NCBI RefSeq assembly: GCF_910591885.1
Contig: NC_063278.1
Coordinates: forward strand, 1,735,501 to 1,799,500
DNA from: Bombus terrestris
Lineage: Eukaryota; Arthropoda; Insecta; Hymenoptera; Apidae
DNA length: 64,000 bases
Direction of reading: 5' to 3'
The notes under the pieces: generated by a model
Seen by the model: the letters and a program-made list of their open reading frames with translations, nothing else
The model's database searches: none
Told to the model about the DNA's origin: nothing
Shown here: positions 13,101-26,515 of the stretch, piece after piece
Position numbering within the stretch: the first letter of the stretch is position 1
Layout of the letters: each line of letters begins with the position of its first letter
Translations under genes and position numbers: made by a program

Positions 13101-16100
13101 GTACAGGTATTCTCAAATCTCGCTTTTGATACCGAATGCTATACATACTATGCGTTTGGTACAGCTAAATTGAATAAAGTATTGTTGTAAATGTAGAAGA
13201 GAAGTCGGACATATTATCGGTCAAAAATTTGTTAGTGTAAGAGTTGCGTAGCTATGTATTTATTCTTTTTTCATTTTATCTGACATGCCTCACTTGTAAT
13301 TAAATTAAATTTTGATTATAGTGATAAGTATGTTTTTTTTTTTTTTTTTAATAGAATTCGCATACCTCGAATTCCACTTTTTGTACCATCGAAATTACTA
13401 ATTTTCATCAGCAGAATAGCGTTTTTGTAATCTGCTGTAATCCAATCGATAACCCGTACTCACTCCATTTCTCTGTTCCAAAGCATTGTGCAGTTAGGTC
13501 CATTGCTTTCGAAACATCACGTTGCACGTAGCGTACGTCCGTATATTTCAAGAAATATTTCCAAACAATACGTACGCGTGAGCAGAAATTATTGCTCGTT
13601 CACGAGGCAGTTCGAGTTTTTCGCGCAAGTCGTCGACGAGGATGTTCTCTCGGTGGTAGCGAAAGCTCGCTAGAAAATACTATCGCTCGTTAATGTCAGG
13701 ACGACTGGTGTCGAGTATGATGTAATACGTTGTAACGTGTTCAGCATCGCGATAAAAGCTTTCGGAAGCGTGAACGAGCCACGCTGCACGATGATAGACG
13801 AGCCAGAAACGCGTTTAACGATGTCCCATCATCGGTTACATTGATCGTTCGATGATACGCTGTCAATAGCGTTTCGAGGGTAGTTTTTTACGAGACTCTT
13901 CCTCCCCAAGAGAGAATCATGCTCGCCAAAACGTGCACCAGCTTTTTTTAATGAGATCGGCAGTCATTTCTAAACCTATTAAGCGGGATCATTGTGTTAA
14001 TGTTATCTAAGGGTCGTTGATCGTTTCTATAGCGCAGTTGTTCAACGAATAGAGAGAAAATCGTAGCAACGCAGCGAGGAAAAATTATGGGACGATTTTT
14101 CTTCCGCTTCGTTGCTTTTTATTAATTCTTCGTTGTTTAATTCCTTTTTTTGATCTGCCTATACGATTCGAATACTGCTTGTTCCATGTAATGCTGGTTG
14201 TTATTCGAAGATATAGAAAATTCATTAAGGGGGAACGACTTTCCTTTCTTGTAACAATATGCGTGAAATTAATAATAAACCTATTGGCATACCTCGATGA
14301 TATGTTTGCTTTATATTTATCGTTACGTTCTACTTTTTAGTTTTGTTTCTTTCTTTTTGAAAGAAGTACTTATATTATGTCAGTACTGCAACTTTCTTTT
14401 ACGATAATTACGTAATTATAATAATAAATTTCTTAACTCTCTTCGATAAAACCTTCGATTCGTATCGAAATATTGAAAGAACGGGCAAATCATTCACTCG
14501 TGTAAATACGTTGACACGAACAGTAACGTCCATTCATTAATTATTTCCGGGAGAAAGAAATTCACCCCTAATCGTCCGAGAGAATTTATAAGTGATATTT
14601 ATCGAGCTGCATTACGGCTACTGTGCCAGGTAGGAAAACAAACGAACAAATGAAAACGAAACGAGGCGTGGCTTCGATTGTTTCTCGCTGGATCGGAATT
14701 CCTCCGTATTTTCGAAGACAAATACACGAAGCGGCGGAGGTAAAATCAATTTAACTGGCGCGATGCACGAACATGGAAGAGCAAACAAAGGGAAGAAACG
14801 GGCAAGTAAGGAAACGGTGTTTTACGCGCGCAGCTTTTCGTGTCCAAACAATTATGTATACAGAGGGGTATGTGGGCGCGCGTGCATCCGTGGTAACCCA
14901 CTTATTATTAGGGCTCGACCACACGAGCGTTTTTTCAATGAACGTTACGTTGTACCTATTCTTTTAAATCTGGTCGCGTAAAGTTGACATTCATTTTAGA
15001 TGAATGTGCAGACTTTTGTTATCAAAGACGAGTATAATTATCCGTAACAATTTCATATTTAAGGAAATCCACGTCAGAAGCGAATTTTATTCATATATAA
15101 TTATTGCCAAACCTCGTGACCTATCTTCTCCTAATTCACCGAAGCACTTTCAGCTATATTTTGACCAAATACTCGCTAATGACGCTGAGCGAACGAATAC
15201 AAGACTTTGTTATAAATCTCTTACAAAAACCCAACTTATTGAAACTTTGTGAAAAAAACATTTTCCGCTTCCTTCCATTTTGTTGATATTTGTAATTTTC
15301 AAAGTAGAGCGAAATTTGTAATTTTTGTTTGGACGAACAGCGAAATTTTATTTTCCTTGCATACGTATACGCAAGTATCTTGAAATGAAGAATCTCGATG
15401 CGAAGATTCTATAGCAAAAAGTAAAGAAAATGATATGTTATAAATTACTTCTGATTTTTGTTACTCTCCTATGCTTTCTTGTACAAAATTCTGCTAAACA
15501 ATCACATTTCATTATTCGTGAGAGCGTTTAGATACATTGAAAGCAAGAAAATAATTTTGATACCTCTCTGGATCAAATGTGTACTCCACTGTAAGTTTGT
15601 AATAAAAAGGCTCGTGCGACCGGGCACTTACTGTCCGCTAAAAAGCAAAACGCCACTCTCCGCGAATACGACTACCATATTAATGGCCTGTCGGTAATGT
15701 GCGAACATTCCATTACACGGCTTAAGATATTTACCAACCTCTCGTTGACTTGAATTTTCATATCGTTGCACGGTGGAGAAATCCCTGTTTGTAGAGCGTA
15801 CGAAAGCTGAATGTGGAAGAGCGGACGAGATCTTTACGGTTGCTGCATTCTTAAGCAAAGCAAAAGAGCGAGCAAATTGAAATATACATATATCTTATTC
15901 CGTACATCTTTCTTGAGCAGATGCTGGAACCTTTTATGTATGGCTCGGTTTGTGGTTCGTGGAACGGAACGGATGTCTTGAAGTTCTGGTTGAAGTCAAG
16001 GAGAACGGTGGTTTGGATGGGAAAACGGTTACGATCCGCTAGAAAGAGACGGCGCAACGTGTGGATAGCGACGGGGTAGGTTTTGCGATGGCGGAATGAT

Positions 16101-19100
16101 GCGTAGAAAGGCAATGTTGAGGATAGTCGAAGAAGGGATGCGGTTTCAGGCTTTTAAAGAGTAGGATATCGAAGGGAAAGCAATAAAAACTTTGGAATTT
16201 TTTGTAGTTTTTAAATAAAAATATTAATTATATTCGTTAAAACATATTGCTACAGACATGTAATATCGCACGGATAAATAGGGAATAACTTGTTCATAAA
16301 CGTAACAACGTAACATTTTTATTTCTGTATTTGTCCGCGAAGAAACTTCACATTTCTGCTCGCGACATTTCATCAGAACGATGGAAAAAGAAACATATTC
16401 CTCCAACTCTTTCCGTTTATCGGCAAACATTTTCCTAAAAAAAAAAAAAAAAAAAAAGAAGGAAAGGAAAAAAAGGAGAAAAACTGAAGTTTGTGATATA
16501 TCGCGAAAAGCATGGACGTGAGAAAGGCGCGAGTTTCCTCGCGAAAGAAGACCCTCGCCATTAACATCAAAAACTGCCGCGTTTGAGAAACGCGCGCCTC
16601 ACAGGGTCTCGCGCGACAAACGCAACGAAAAGCGGAAATTCCTTGCAGAAAGTGCGAAACACGACGGCCGCCTTTAACTCGCAGGTACTCCATATTTATA
16701 CCATTACGATCGAGCGTGTACACCACTTTTACACACACAGAGTTTTCAACCCTTCTCGATCGCGCAGACGGTCGCGGGCGCGTTTTCGCGCTCTTAATCC
16801 TCGTGTAGGCAGCCGAACGAACGAAACTTGGGGTGAAACCGGGGGTGAAACGGAGGGACGCTGATGGAATACCGTTCCCTACTAATTGCTAAATGCTAAT
16901 GTACGCATACGCTTTGGCGACGCCTACTTTCACGACAGCCGGAGGACATTATTCGCGACTGAGTTCCCCGATCGACGGATGGATTGCATGCGGAATCGCG
17001 GATGGCTCGTCATCCACTTTCGACGGGTGCCGGCGTACAGTGTCGCGCGTCCGGGGACCTCCTGATCGGAATTTGCATTTTCATTCCCCCTGTTTTCCCT
17101 ATCGAGTCGAGGATTAATCATTCCGGATCGCTACTTGCTGATTTATGAAAATGGAGGATCGGGAGACGCGCCGCTCGCAGATCAGATTCAGGCATCGCGT
17201 GTCCTCTCTGTTCCTACTTCGATTCGTGTCCCTTCGCGTCGACGATGATACGCTCGGGGATGTTTATCGCGATATCGAAACGCGTAGAGGGTGACAGAGG
17301 GCTTCGTATCTTTGTGGCTAATGTTTGTGCGTAGTTGGATGGCTTTGAGATGATTATGGCTGGACACCGTCGATGATACAAATTTTCGCGATCGTTTCTA
17401 CGTTGTAATTGCATTCGGAGGCTTACGTCGTTGAGTTAAAAAAGTCGCTTGCATTTAGTGTCAGAATGGAAAATGTTAGTAAAAATTTGAATAATATCTA
17501 CGATATAATAAGAGTAAATGGAGGTTGTAACTGTAAAGCGATATTGGTACTAATTAGTACCATGTATTATCAGGAAAAGTGTTTTAAGGTAAATCTATGC
17601 CATTACATCGGTATTTACGTACTGTTACTACGTCTTTCGATAGAAAATTTAAATTTATAGTCTGTTGGTTTCATAAAGTGGTAACAAGAACTGCTTCTAA
17701 TCATCAATTTGCCATGAATTTGTTTTGCTAAAACATTTTGCTAAAATTAACATACTGTTACCAGAGATCTACTACATAAGCTGCACATAGTGTATACTGT
17801 TGGCATAAACGAGTAATAATGTATATTTTTCCCATAAACATTAAACATCATATACTGTTTAAATTAGGAAATTTACAACTACGAATGCACTGAGCTCAAT
17901 ATCATCCTACAATTAACAAATCCAAGGAGTCTACGACTGGTAAACTTTTCGTTTCACCACATAAAACACGCGAGAACAGGCTTCACGTAGACATCAACAG
18001 ACTTCTCGATGAGAAGTCGCAGTCGCCCGGCACGACTTCCGGCTGCGAAGAGAGCCGGCCAGAATTAAGGTAAATTTTTCGGAGGAGAACAGGCTATTAA
18101 CCCGAAGGGTTAGAGATTATCTCGAGGCTGAATTTTCCCAGCCGTGTATCTCGAATCTCTTCGTCCTTGGCTAACGCGACCGCGCCCGAGACAACCCATT
18201 CAAAGAAAAAAAAAAAAAGAAAAAAAAGAAAAAGAGAAGGAAGAGGAAGGAGGATTAAAGCGATTTGACCCTCTGCAACCTCTTTATCGTTCTAACGTTT
18301 CCTAGGGTCGACGGTGTGCACCGGCAAACCAGATAGCACCCGACGATGAGCCGTAGAACGACCCCGCGTGCCAGAACTGCAACTTATTATCGCGGCCAAT
18401 TACCGGATTGCGAGTTAATTAACAAGACGCACGAACGTCCCTCGCACGTATGTACACGTGTTCCTTTTCGAAAATTGCTATTACAACCGTGTTACTCGGA
18501 AGGCGATTGTGGCTCGGTTTAATGACGTGCTTGGAGTTTTTACGATTTATTTTGTCGTGGGTTTATTTGGCGAGGTTTGGTTCGAGTAAGGAAGCATAAC
18601 AGGTGTGCTTGGTTGATTTAGAAAATAAAGAAACGCGAAACGTTTGCAGGAAGAATTTAATGCATAGGAGACTCGACGATCTTTCAGAAAGATTTTTTAG
18701 AAAAATGCTTTGTTTTAAAAATATTTCGTATTGTAAAGCAACGTGTTATAGAGTAAAATTTATGGAAGTGGAAAGTAACAAAATTCCAAATTACTGTAGG
18801 ACGAGTGAGTGTATTGCATGAAAGAGCAATTCTATTTTTGAAGAATTTATTTATTAATAACCAGTGGGTAACCGAGCCAGTTATTTTCGAATGAATCTAA
18901 TTGTCGACGAATTCCGTAAAATTGATCTAACACATATGTATGTGCATATCTGGTACAGTCCACAGTCGATCCACACGAAGTCTTTCAACGCAACATGGCC
19001 GTAACTCCCTTCATAGATTAAGTATTTGTTTGTTGAGACTACATTGTAATATCTTATATGTACATCCGCTTCGATAAACACGCTATATACAGGGTGTTTC

Positions 19101-22100
19101 CGGTTTCACCCGGCAAACTTTGGCAGCATATAGAGGCATCCAAAATGAAACAGGAAGTTCGTGTACACATGCGCTCGCAATCGCTTACCTCCTCCGCAGA
19201 TACAGTGATATTACTATACACAACTTCAAACATTCTCTTCGAACGATATATAAAATTTATCTTACTATAGAATTCGTTCAAAATTACTCTTCGAACAGGT
19301 TCTTACGACTATTCGTGAATGTACATTCGAAATTCTCGACTGCTCCTTTATTAATAGACCGCGGGTATTTCCGTAGATTCATATTTTAATGAATACGATT
19401 AAATAAATGATATCTACGCAGAGAACTATTTCCTCTACTAAATATTACAACGACTACCGTATTTCGGATATTTTATACATTTTTGCGTATTATATGCATT
19501 TTGTGGATTTTTGCGCCTTTGAGTTTCTTACAAACGCATAAAAATTCGCACTCTACCCATTAACTGTAATTACCATCTTTAAACCGGAGAAATAGAAAGA
19601 GAAAGAGAAAGAGCACCCTTTTCTACTCGCGTATTTATAACAAACCTCGCGTCAACCCGGTCAATCTTCCTATCTATCTCACCATTCACATCGTTAACCA
19701 CGCGACGTTGAAGCCTCGTCAGGACTCGAGAGAAGAAGTTTCATTAAAAGGCATCGCGCCACGTTATATTACTACTCCGGTACAACTCGTTTCAGGATGC
19801 GCGATTCACCGCGCGGCGACCACGCGGTGTAATTACACGGAACGTCAAGGCCGAGGGCTTAACGCGTTAAAGACAAGATCCCAGCTCGCGATACCGAGAA
19901 TCGAATGAATTAACATCGAGCACGAGTGATTCGGAGCGTGTTACCGGTGGCCGCACACGCGGCGCCCATTTATAAATAGAGCCACACGTTCAACGCAGAA
20001 CCACGATCTTCTTCAACCAATTCGGATCTGGATCGTGTCGCGAGCCGCGGATATCCCTTGCCTCCGAGCCTTTCAAACAAATCGGCTGTCACGTGGTGAC
20101 TACCTCTTTCTTAGCTATGATTCACAAACGGCCAGTCACATAAACGATGCAGCTCGGAGATCTGCGAAAATGCAACTTGTTTAGTGGCTACTGACTTTCA
20201 CAAAATTCATTCAAAGTCAAAGTATTTTGCGGTATAATCGAGCAACGTGATTCCTGTTGATAATGTTAACGCGAGATTACGGTATCTTAATAATTTCTTT
20301 GCATATGGGCTTTCGTTTTCGAGAAAAACGCTTTTGAAGATTTGCTATATCACTTTAGTGCTCATCGATAATTATTACAAATATATTTTCAGCGATTTTA
20401 CGTACTTTTTTTGGTATATGTTTCGGTGTCTAGAATCGATCCTCCGAAAGAGTTGCAAGAATTCCTTAAGACTCCGTATAGACCGCAAAATCTGTAGGAA
20501 GAACATGATCACGATTGCTACGCGTAAACCGTCGTTTCCTGAAATTATTATTAGTTCTTAAATATTCGAATAGAAACGAAGTCAATACGAATATGTATCG
20601 CGTGTGTTTCTGCATTCATCGTAAGATTTCAACACACTGTTGGGCCCTCGAAAATCGCCACGTTTATCCGTAACGAGGATGCACGAGCATCGAGGAGCAA
20701 CGAGAAGCTCTCTCTTTCACTCTCTCGAGTCGGTTGGTGCCACGGGAAGCCATTAACGCCAATTGTGGTTTCATTAATTTTCATCCTTGCTTTTGCTGGC
20801 CGAAGGTGACGGCTCGGGAATCCCTGATCGGCAACCCGTTCCCCGGGGCCTCACGAGAACGTGAACCTGGTTCGCTTGGCGAGCAAGGTCGACGGTCTGA
20901 ATGTATGCATGGCTTTTTTGCTTCTTCGGGTGTTGCTCGTGCTTGGTGGTGGATTGATGCATTGGGTGCTGGGCGGACCCAACGCGCGAACGCTGCGCTT
21001 GGGTGGCTCCGTTTGAACAGAGAGTTTAATTGGGATGTGAAATATAGTTGGTAGTAAAGCTTCGGTGGAGAAGAGTGCTGTAAGAGCGTTTGGAAGGTGA
21101 ATTCGACGAAGGGAGGTTTTTCAAGTTGGCGAGAGAAGAGCGATAATGTGAAATTGATCTAGGAATTGACTTTTTCATGACTAGAGTGTCTAGTTTCCAT
21201 ACAGTAAATATACAGGCTGAACTAGTAGTAACTTGGATTACGTTAATTACCACCTGTCTCCGTCGTTTTTTGAATTAATCTCGTTATCTTATTAATAGAG
21301 CAACGATACAGTCGGATCTCATCTATCGAAACAAAATTTTAGTTAGTGTTGGATGAAACGGATCCTAGAAAATTGAGCCAACAGATTGGAATATCAGTTG
21401 CTATTATTTATACGAAAGTTGCAGTTAGTGGGAAGAATTATTAAACTGCTATTATGTAGGCGCTAATCATGCGAATTGTCTGTACCTCGGCAGATTCGCG
21501 TAAATGTACTTCTATCATAATAGAATAATAGAATACATTTATGGAATCTACAATAGTAGAATAATAATGGAATAATAAAATTCAAATTATACAACCCTAG
21601 ATTATATAGATCAGAGTTGCGGAAGGACTGCTCGAAAATTTACAGATTTTCTATTGAAAAGGTAGAAAGATCGTCTAAAAACGCGAAAACAAGCTTTCAT
21701 CTTTCATTCTCTTCAAAATATTCGTTTTAAGATTTCAGTTGACCATCTTTTACTCTTCTCGATATACGCTACAAGATTCTAAAATTTTATCGCCCCTCAT
21801 AATTACTACATAACCACTACAAACCATGATTTACAATTCATAAATATAGCATTCGTAGTTTCATAACTAATTTAAAGATTACGCTGGTTAAAGGGCATAA
21901 GAGCTAAGAACGTAGGTAAAACATGATGAAACTCTACAGCCGAGAAATTTTACGATCCCCAGGAATATTGCAGCGATCGTAAAAGCATCAAAACCCACCA
22001 CGATGCGCTCGCTTCCATTATGCAACGCGACATTCCATTACACACGCCATGGGGACTTAAAGCTCCGTTTAAAACAGTACAACCCATGTTACTCTGCTGG

Positions 22101-22999
22101 CCTTGAAACGCCATCCATCTAATCCACGCGACAATCCCCGATACCATTAATCATCCGAATTCGTCCAAGCCACAAGCAATTAAGCTTGCTCGACTTCCAT
22201 TTCTCTCTAATACTGTACTCTCCCTTCTCCTCGTGCAATCTATTCGACTTCCTCTTAGAACCCCGTTAACGATCGCGGCCAAGGCAGTTTTCGCTATCGA
22301 TGGCCGGCGTCGTGGCACGGCGCCGTCTAACATTGTACTTAGAGTGGACGCGAATTTGTTTGTATACACGCGACCAATCGATCAAATAAATTTTTACGAA
22401 CGTGGGTCATTTAGGCGTGGCTCTTTGACTTTGACTAACATCGGTAATGTTAATAGAAATTGCAAGCTCAAAAGCAAGCGAAAAATCGTCGACGATAATC
22501 GTTCTCGGTAATCAAGAAAATTCCATTTTATGCCGGTAATGATTATCGGTAACCAAGATTGATTAAAATTTCTTATTAAGAATAATGGTTATTCGTGATC
22601 AAAATCACTTAAACCAAGATACTTACACCGTAACTATTTTCATTCGGATTACAGCTGTTAGGATCCCTGATATTCAAAAATTGATAAAATAGTAAAAATC
22701 ATTTTAGATTTTAATAAACCGAATCATGGCCTAATTAATTTATCTATTTGGTCGTTTACGTGAATTCGCAACCATAGTCTAATCCGATAAGAAGTCGATA
22801 AACGCGAATTCCACGGCAAAGGGTCATTTTGCATCCAAGGGAACGGTGTCAAAGCCTATCGCTGGCTGCCGGTTTGCACTTCGTTATATTTCGCCGGGGC
22901 GTTGGCTACGCCGCGGACTCAAAGACGACGTAATTGCATCTCGTGCGCAATATACGCTACTTACGTATCTCTTAATTAATTCGTGCCTCCGCCCCGCCC
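7141..22999. other. Long gene-free region
   Basis: I could support no exon over about 16 kb. GC- and CpG-richer islands at about 9950-10330, 12230-12630, 16500-17260, 18000-18440, 19700-20060 and 20640-21050 alternate with AT-rich DNA and may be regulatory. Homopolymers occur at 13331-13349 (T), 16437-16457 (A) and 18203-18240 (purines). Starting at 19087, ACAGGGTGTTTCCGG resembles ends of arthropod dispersed repeats. The region could be intergenic or a giant intron of a gene outside the window. Confidence 0.45.
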
Positions 23000-23004
23000 G
23001 GTAA

Positions 23005-23283
23005 TTATTTCCATATCGCCAGACACGTACCTCCGTCGACGACTACGGCGAGGACCTCGGCGACGACTACTGTGACGACTACGGTGAGGACCTCGACGAC
23101 GTCTACCTCGACGTCTACGACAACTATGGTGAGGATGAAGTCGAAAGCGACGCATGGAGAACCACGGACACACGCGTCGAGAATATCGAGCATTTTCAAG
23201 CTCAGTCGCCGTATCGCTTCGCTCGTTTCTTTCTTTTTCCCCATCTTCTTCTTCGTTTTTTTTTTTTCTTTATTCATAATTAA
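23005..23283 (+). other. Open frame with acidic 36-bp minisatellite
   Basis: A 36-bp unit starts at 23038, 23074 and 23110 (partial). It encodes DDYGEDLGDDYC, DDYGEDLDDVYL and DVYDNYGEDEV in a frame open from after a TAA at 23002 to a TAA at 23281, but with no ATG. It could be part of an exon or only a minisatellite whose period happens to be a multiple of three. Confidence 0.35.
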
Positions 23284-26029
23284 TTACACGGCAAGAGAGT
23301 GAGATTAGTTTGTAGGAGATGGCGAGAAAGAAAGCAATGCTTATCGTCACGAGACGATTACGTTAAGCGTTCTGCTCATAGTTCGTCCGTCGAGTTCGCT
23401 AATCGAGAAGATATTATTAGCTTCGCTGATTTCGTTCGTCAATGATGCCCGTTTTTAGAGCTTGCTTAGTGATTCATTTTACGGAAATTGGCTTGAATCG
23501 CAGAATGGATTATTTTTTACGGACATGGAATTGGAATTATTGAGCAATCGAGTTGATAACGAAGAAAGATTTCACTCCCTTGAGTATGGTGATTTTCTAA
23601 CATAGGATGAATGTTTTCTCCTGTAAACTTGCAAACAGTTCTTGAGTATTTTCTTTTTAGAAAAGCTTCTTAGTTCGTAGTTCAGAAGAAATTCAAATTT
23701 GCATTTATAGGGTCGAGCAATGAATAATTAATGCGTCAATTTGATACTTCTAATTAGGTGTTAGATATCGAAGGAGGTACTCATCCTTAATTAAGTATGA
23801 GGTATTGAAGAATTAATTAACTGTTAATTATAGACTAATTAAATATTTATACATTAATCTTATTCGTTATTATCGTATTATTTTTGTTCGCTTTTTGTTT
23901 AATTTTCTTCATATCATTGTGATAAATATTTATCGAATAAATACTTGACGTCGTACGTTATTTCCTATAAATCTGAAAATACGACGAAACGATTTATTAC
24001 ACGTCTATATTTAATTGAATGACTGCCAAGTAGTGTGGAGGAAATATCTCGTAACATACATGCATGCTTTCGTACGTGTATCTCACCCTATATGCTTCCT
24101 AACCTTGGCTGCCATCTGTTATCATTCTTCGGAATTGCTAAGTATCTCGAATCTCCCTGCTTTTATTGGATTTTTTATTTTTGAAGAACAAATTCCGAGG
24201 ATATTTCCAATGGAAAAAGAACGATGCCGATAAAATGATCGAGTGTATCAAACCTATATAAACTATAAATAAAACGCATTTGAACGTCGCCATCGTCGTA
24301 TTATTTGTTCTATCCTCATTTATTCGTCGAATACAGATACTCGTGCAGATTTTACAATTTCTTATTTACGTAATACATATTGAACATATAACACCATTCA
24401 TAACCATAAAATTGTACATTCTTCGTACATTGGCAATCGCTTGGAACGGGTTCAATCGAAGAAATAAGAATTCAAGCGTGATCCTACGAGTCTTTTATAT
24501 CGCAATTAATCGAACTCACGTTACATTCCGCCGACCACACCTTCGATTACTTCGAAGCACGCGGAGGAACCTGCCCACGGTGTACAATGTAATATTTACA
24601 TTTCGATTAGCCTAACGTCGCGCGTCGTCTTGGAATCGAGTAATCGTGATCGGTATTATCAAATCTTAAGAAAATCGAAAGTGCTTGCTCCCTCCACGGT
24701 CAAGGACAAGAACGAGTGGTTTTCTGGGAGCAACTTGCCAAAATTTGTCCGCCTCCACGATTCCTGGCTGATCGACGATCACAGCTATACGTAAATTGTT
24801 CCTGAAATACACGACACATTGGGTGAGATTAGACGATCATGGCCAATGACGTTATTCAATCGGCTTGGACGTTATTTGAATAAAATATTTGGAAAATGAG
24901 TATTTGATTAAATGTTATTTTGAGGAAACTTTATGTCAGTTTATTTAAATAGAAGGATTTTTTCAAATTATTTCATTATTTATCTATCAAATTATATTTC
25001 ACTTTAATTGATATTTCGTATTTTTATTTCTGATTCTATTATACCATAATTGTCATTTATATTGCAAAGGTAGATGTGAAATAAAGTGGGAAATCATTTG
25101 ATCGTAACACAAAATAATATTACTTTCCTTTTGGTTACTAAAAAATTAAAGTTAACATGAAAAGAATTAAAGCGGTTGAAATAATTTTTTCTCGTTTCTC
25201 ATTTTTATTTCAAATAAAATTTGTACATGCCTATTACTCGATGATCGTTACCTTTCTATCTGCTTGTACGATTCATCGGCCCATCCTGTTGGCAGCGAAA
25301 AGGAAACGATAAAGGAAACAATAATCCATAAATTATCGAGATTGAACGAGGTTCGTGTTGGCGATGCAACGTTGCAATCAGCATGAAGGAATAAAAGAAT
25401 CGCGAATATAATGAGCATCGTCCATGGCTCGCATCCAACAAACGGGACAGTTTAAAGTCTAAACGATGCACTGTTATGTGTTTGATACCAAGTTCGATAG
25501 GTACGACGCGACGATCGAATAGCTTGAATTTATCTAACTTGTTCGTTCTCAATCACTCTATATGGTATATAAATTCGTAGTTTTTGATTCGTCCTTTTAT
25601 TTATGGCCTCTTTAGTTCTCTTTGGATCACCTTAATACTGTTCGTGATATTTATCATGCATAGAGTGTGTTTCTTTATGGCGAGTCGTTTGGTGGAAATA
25701 TTCTCAAAAACGGGGTTAGGTTGGCTTCATTTATCAGCTTATATTTATATCGTAATTCTATGCGTTCAATATTTATGTACTCGTTCTCGGCATTATATAA
25801 AATAGATATAGATATTACATCTTGGAATATGATAAAACAATTTATCTCGAGTTATCGCAAGATCTAATCTATATCTGCCAATAGGCATGTTCAAAAAGTA
25901 TTTCATTCGTTGTTTCATCTTCCGTTCAGAGGAATATCAAATTCTTTGTATCGTGCTATGTTCCAGAAATCATTACGTTTCAGACAAAACTACCTCCACA
26001 GCCAAACGAACATGTGTCTTGAATTAGAA
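23284..26029. other. AT-rich non-coding region
   Basis: Nothing was recognised apart from TTAATTAA-type tracts at about 23725-23850. It lies beyond the SBK/meng 3' end. Confidence 0.5.
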
Positions 26030-26290
26030 CAAGATCTACGCTATGTCTTTCAGCAATCTCTTCAAATAATATTTCATTCGTCTCTATGGTATATATTTCG
26101 TTTTTCTTTCAAAGTAACCAAATTCATTTGATTTTTCTGCAACATTTATCAGTCGTACTCGATCTCTCCATCCTCGAATCGGTTTATTTTCATTTAAAGC
26201 AAGATCTACTCTATGTCTTTCAGTGGCTATCTTCAAAGAAATATCTCGTTTTATCCTCTTCTCAAAGTCCTGAAATTCATTTCAAAACAT
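26027..26290. repeat. Diverged 170-bp direct repeat
   Basis: AAGATCTACGCTATGTCTTT followed by CAG at 26031 recurs with one change at 26201. The similarity continues into a TCTTCAAA...AATATTTC-like stretch and then AAATTCATTT. The period is 170 bp. Confidence 0.6.
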
Positions 26291-26515
26291 ATTCTACCAC
26301 CATCAGTGTACGACCACCGATTGCAAATCGAGTATCACAACAAGAACACAACTTTTCCTGCTTCGAATGTCCGACTGCGTAACCAGATACACGACGCATA
26401 AACCGTTGCCAAACCAGGACACGATGTACGGTATCACATCCCATCCGCAATCCCATCGATTCGACAGCCCCCACCCACCTCCGTGTCACGCGAAAGCGAA
26501 ATCAAACATCGATCC
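26030..26515 (-). other. SBK/meng 3' flank/UTR with candidate poly(A) signal
   Basis: There is no ORF of substance. AATAAA occurs on the minus strand at 26188-26183, about 330 bases past the stop, and again at 25601-25596. The stretch also holds a diverged direct repeat. Confidence 0.35.
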
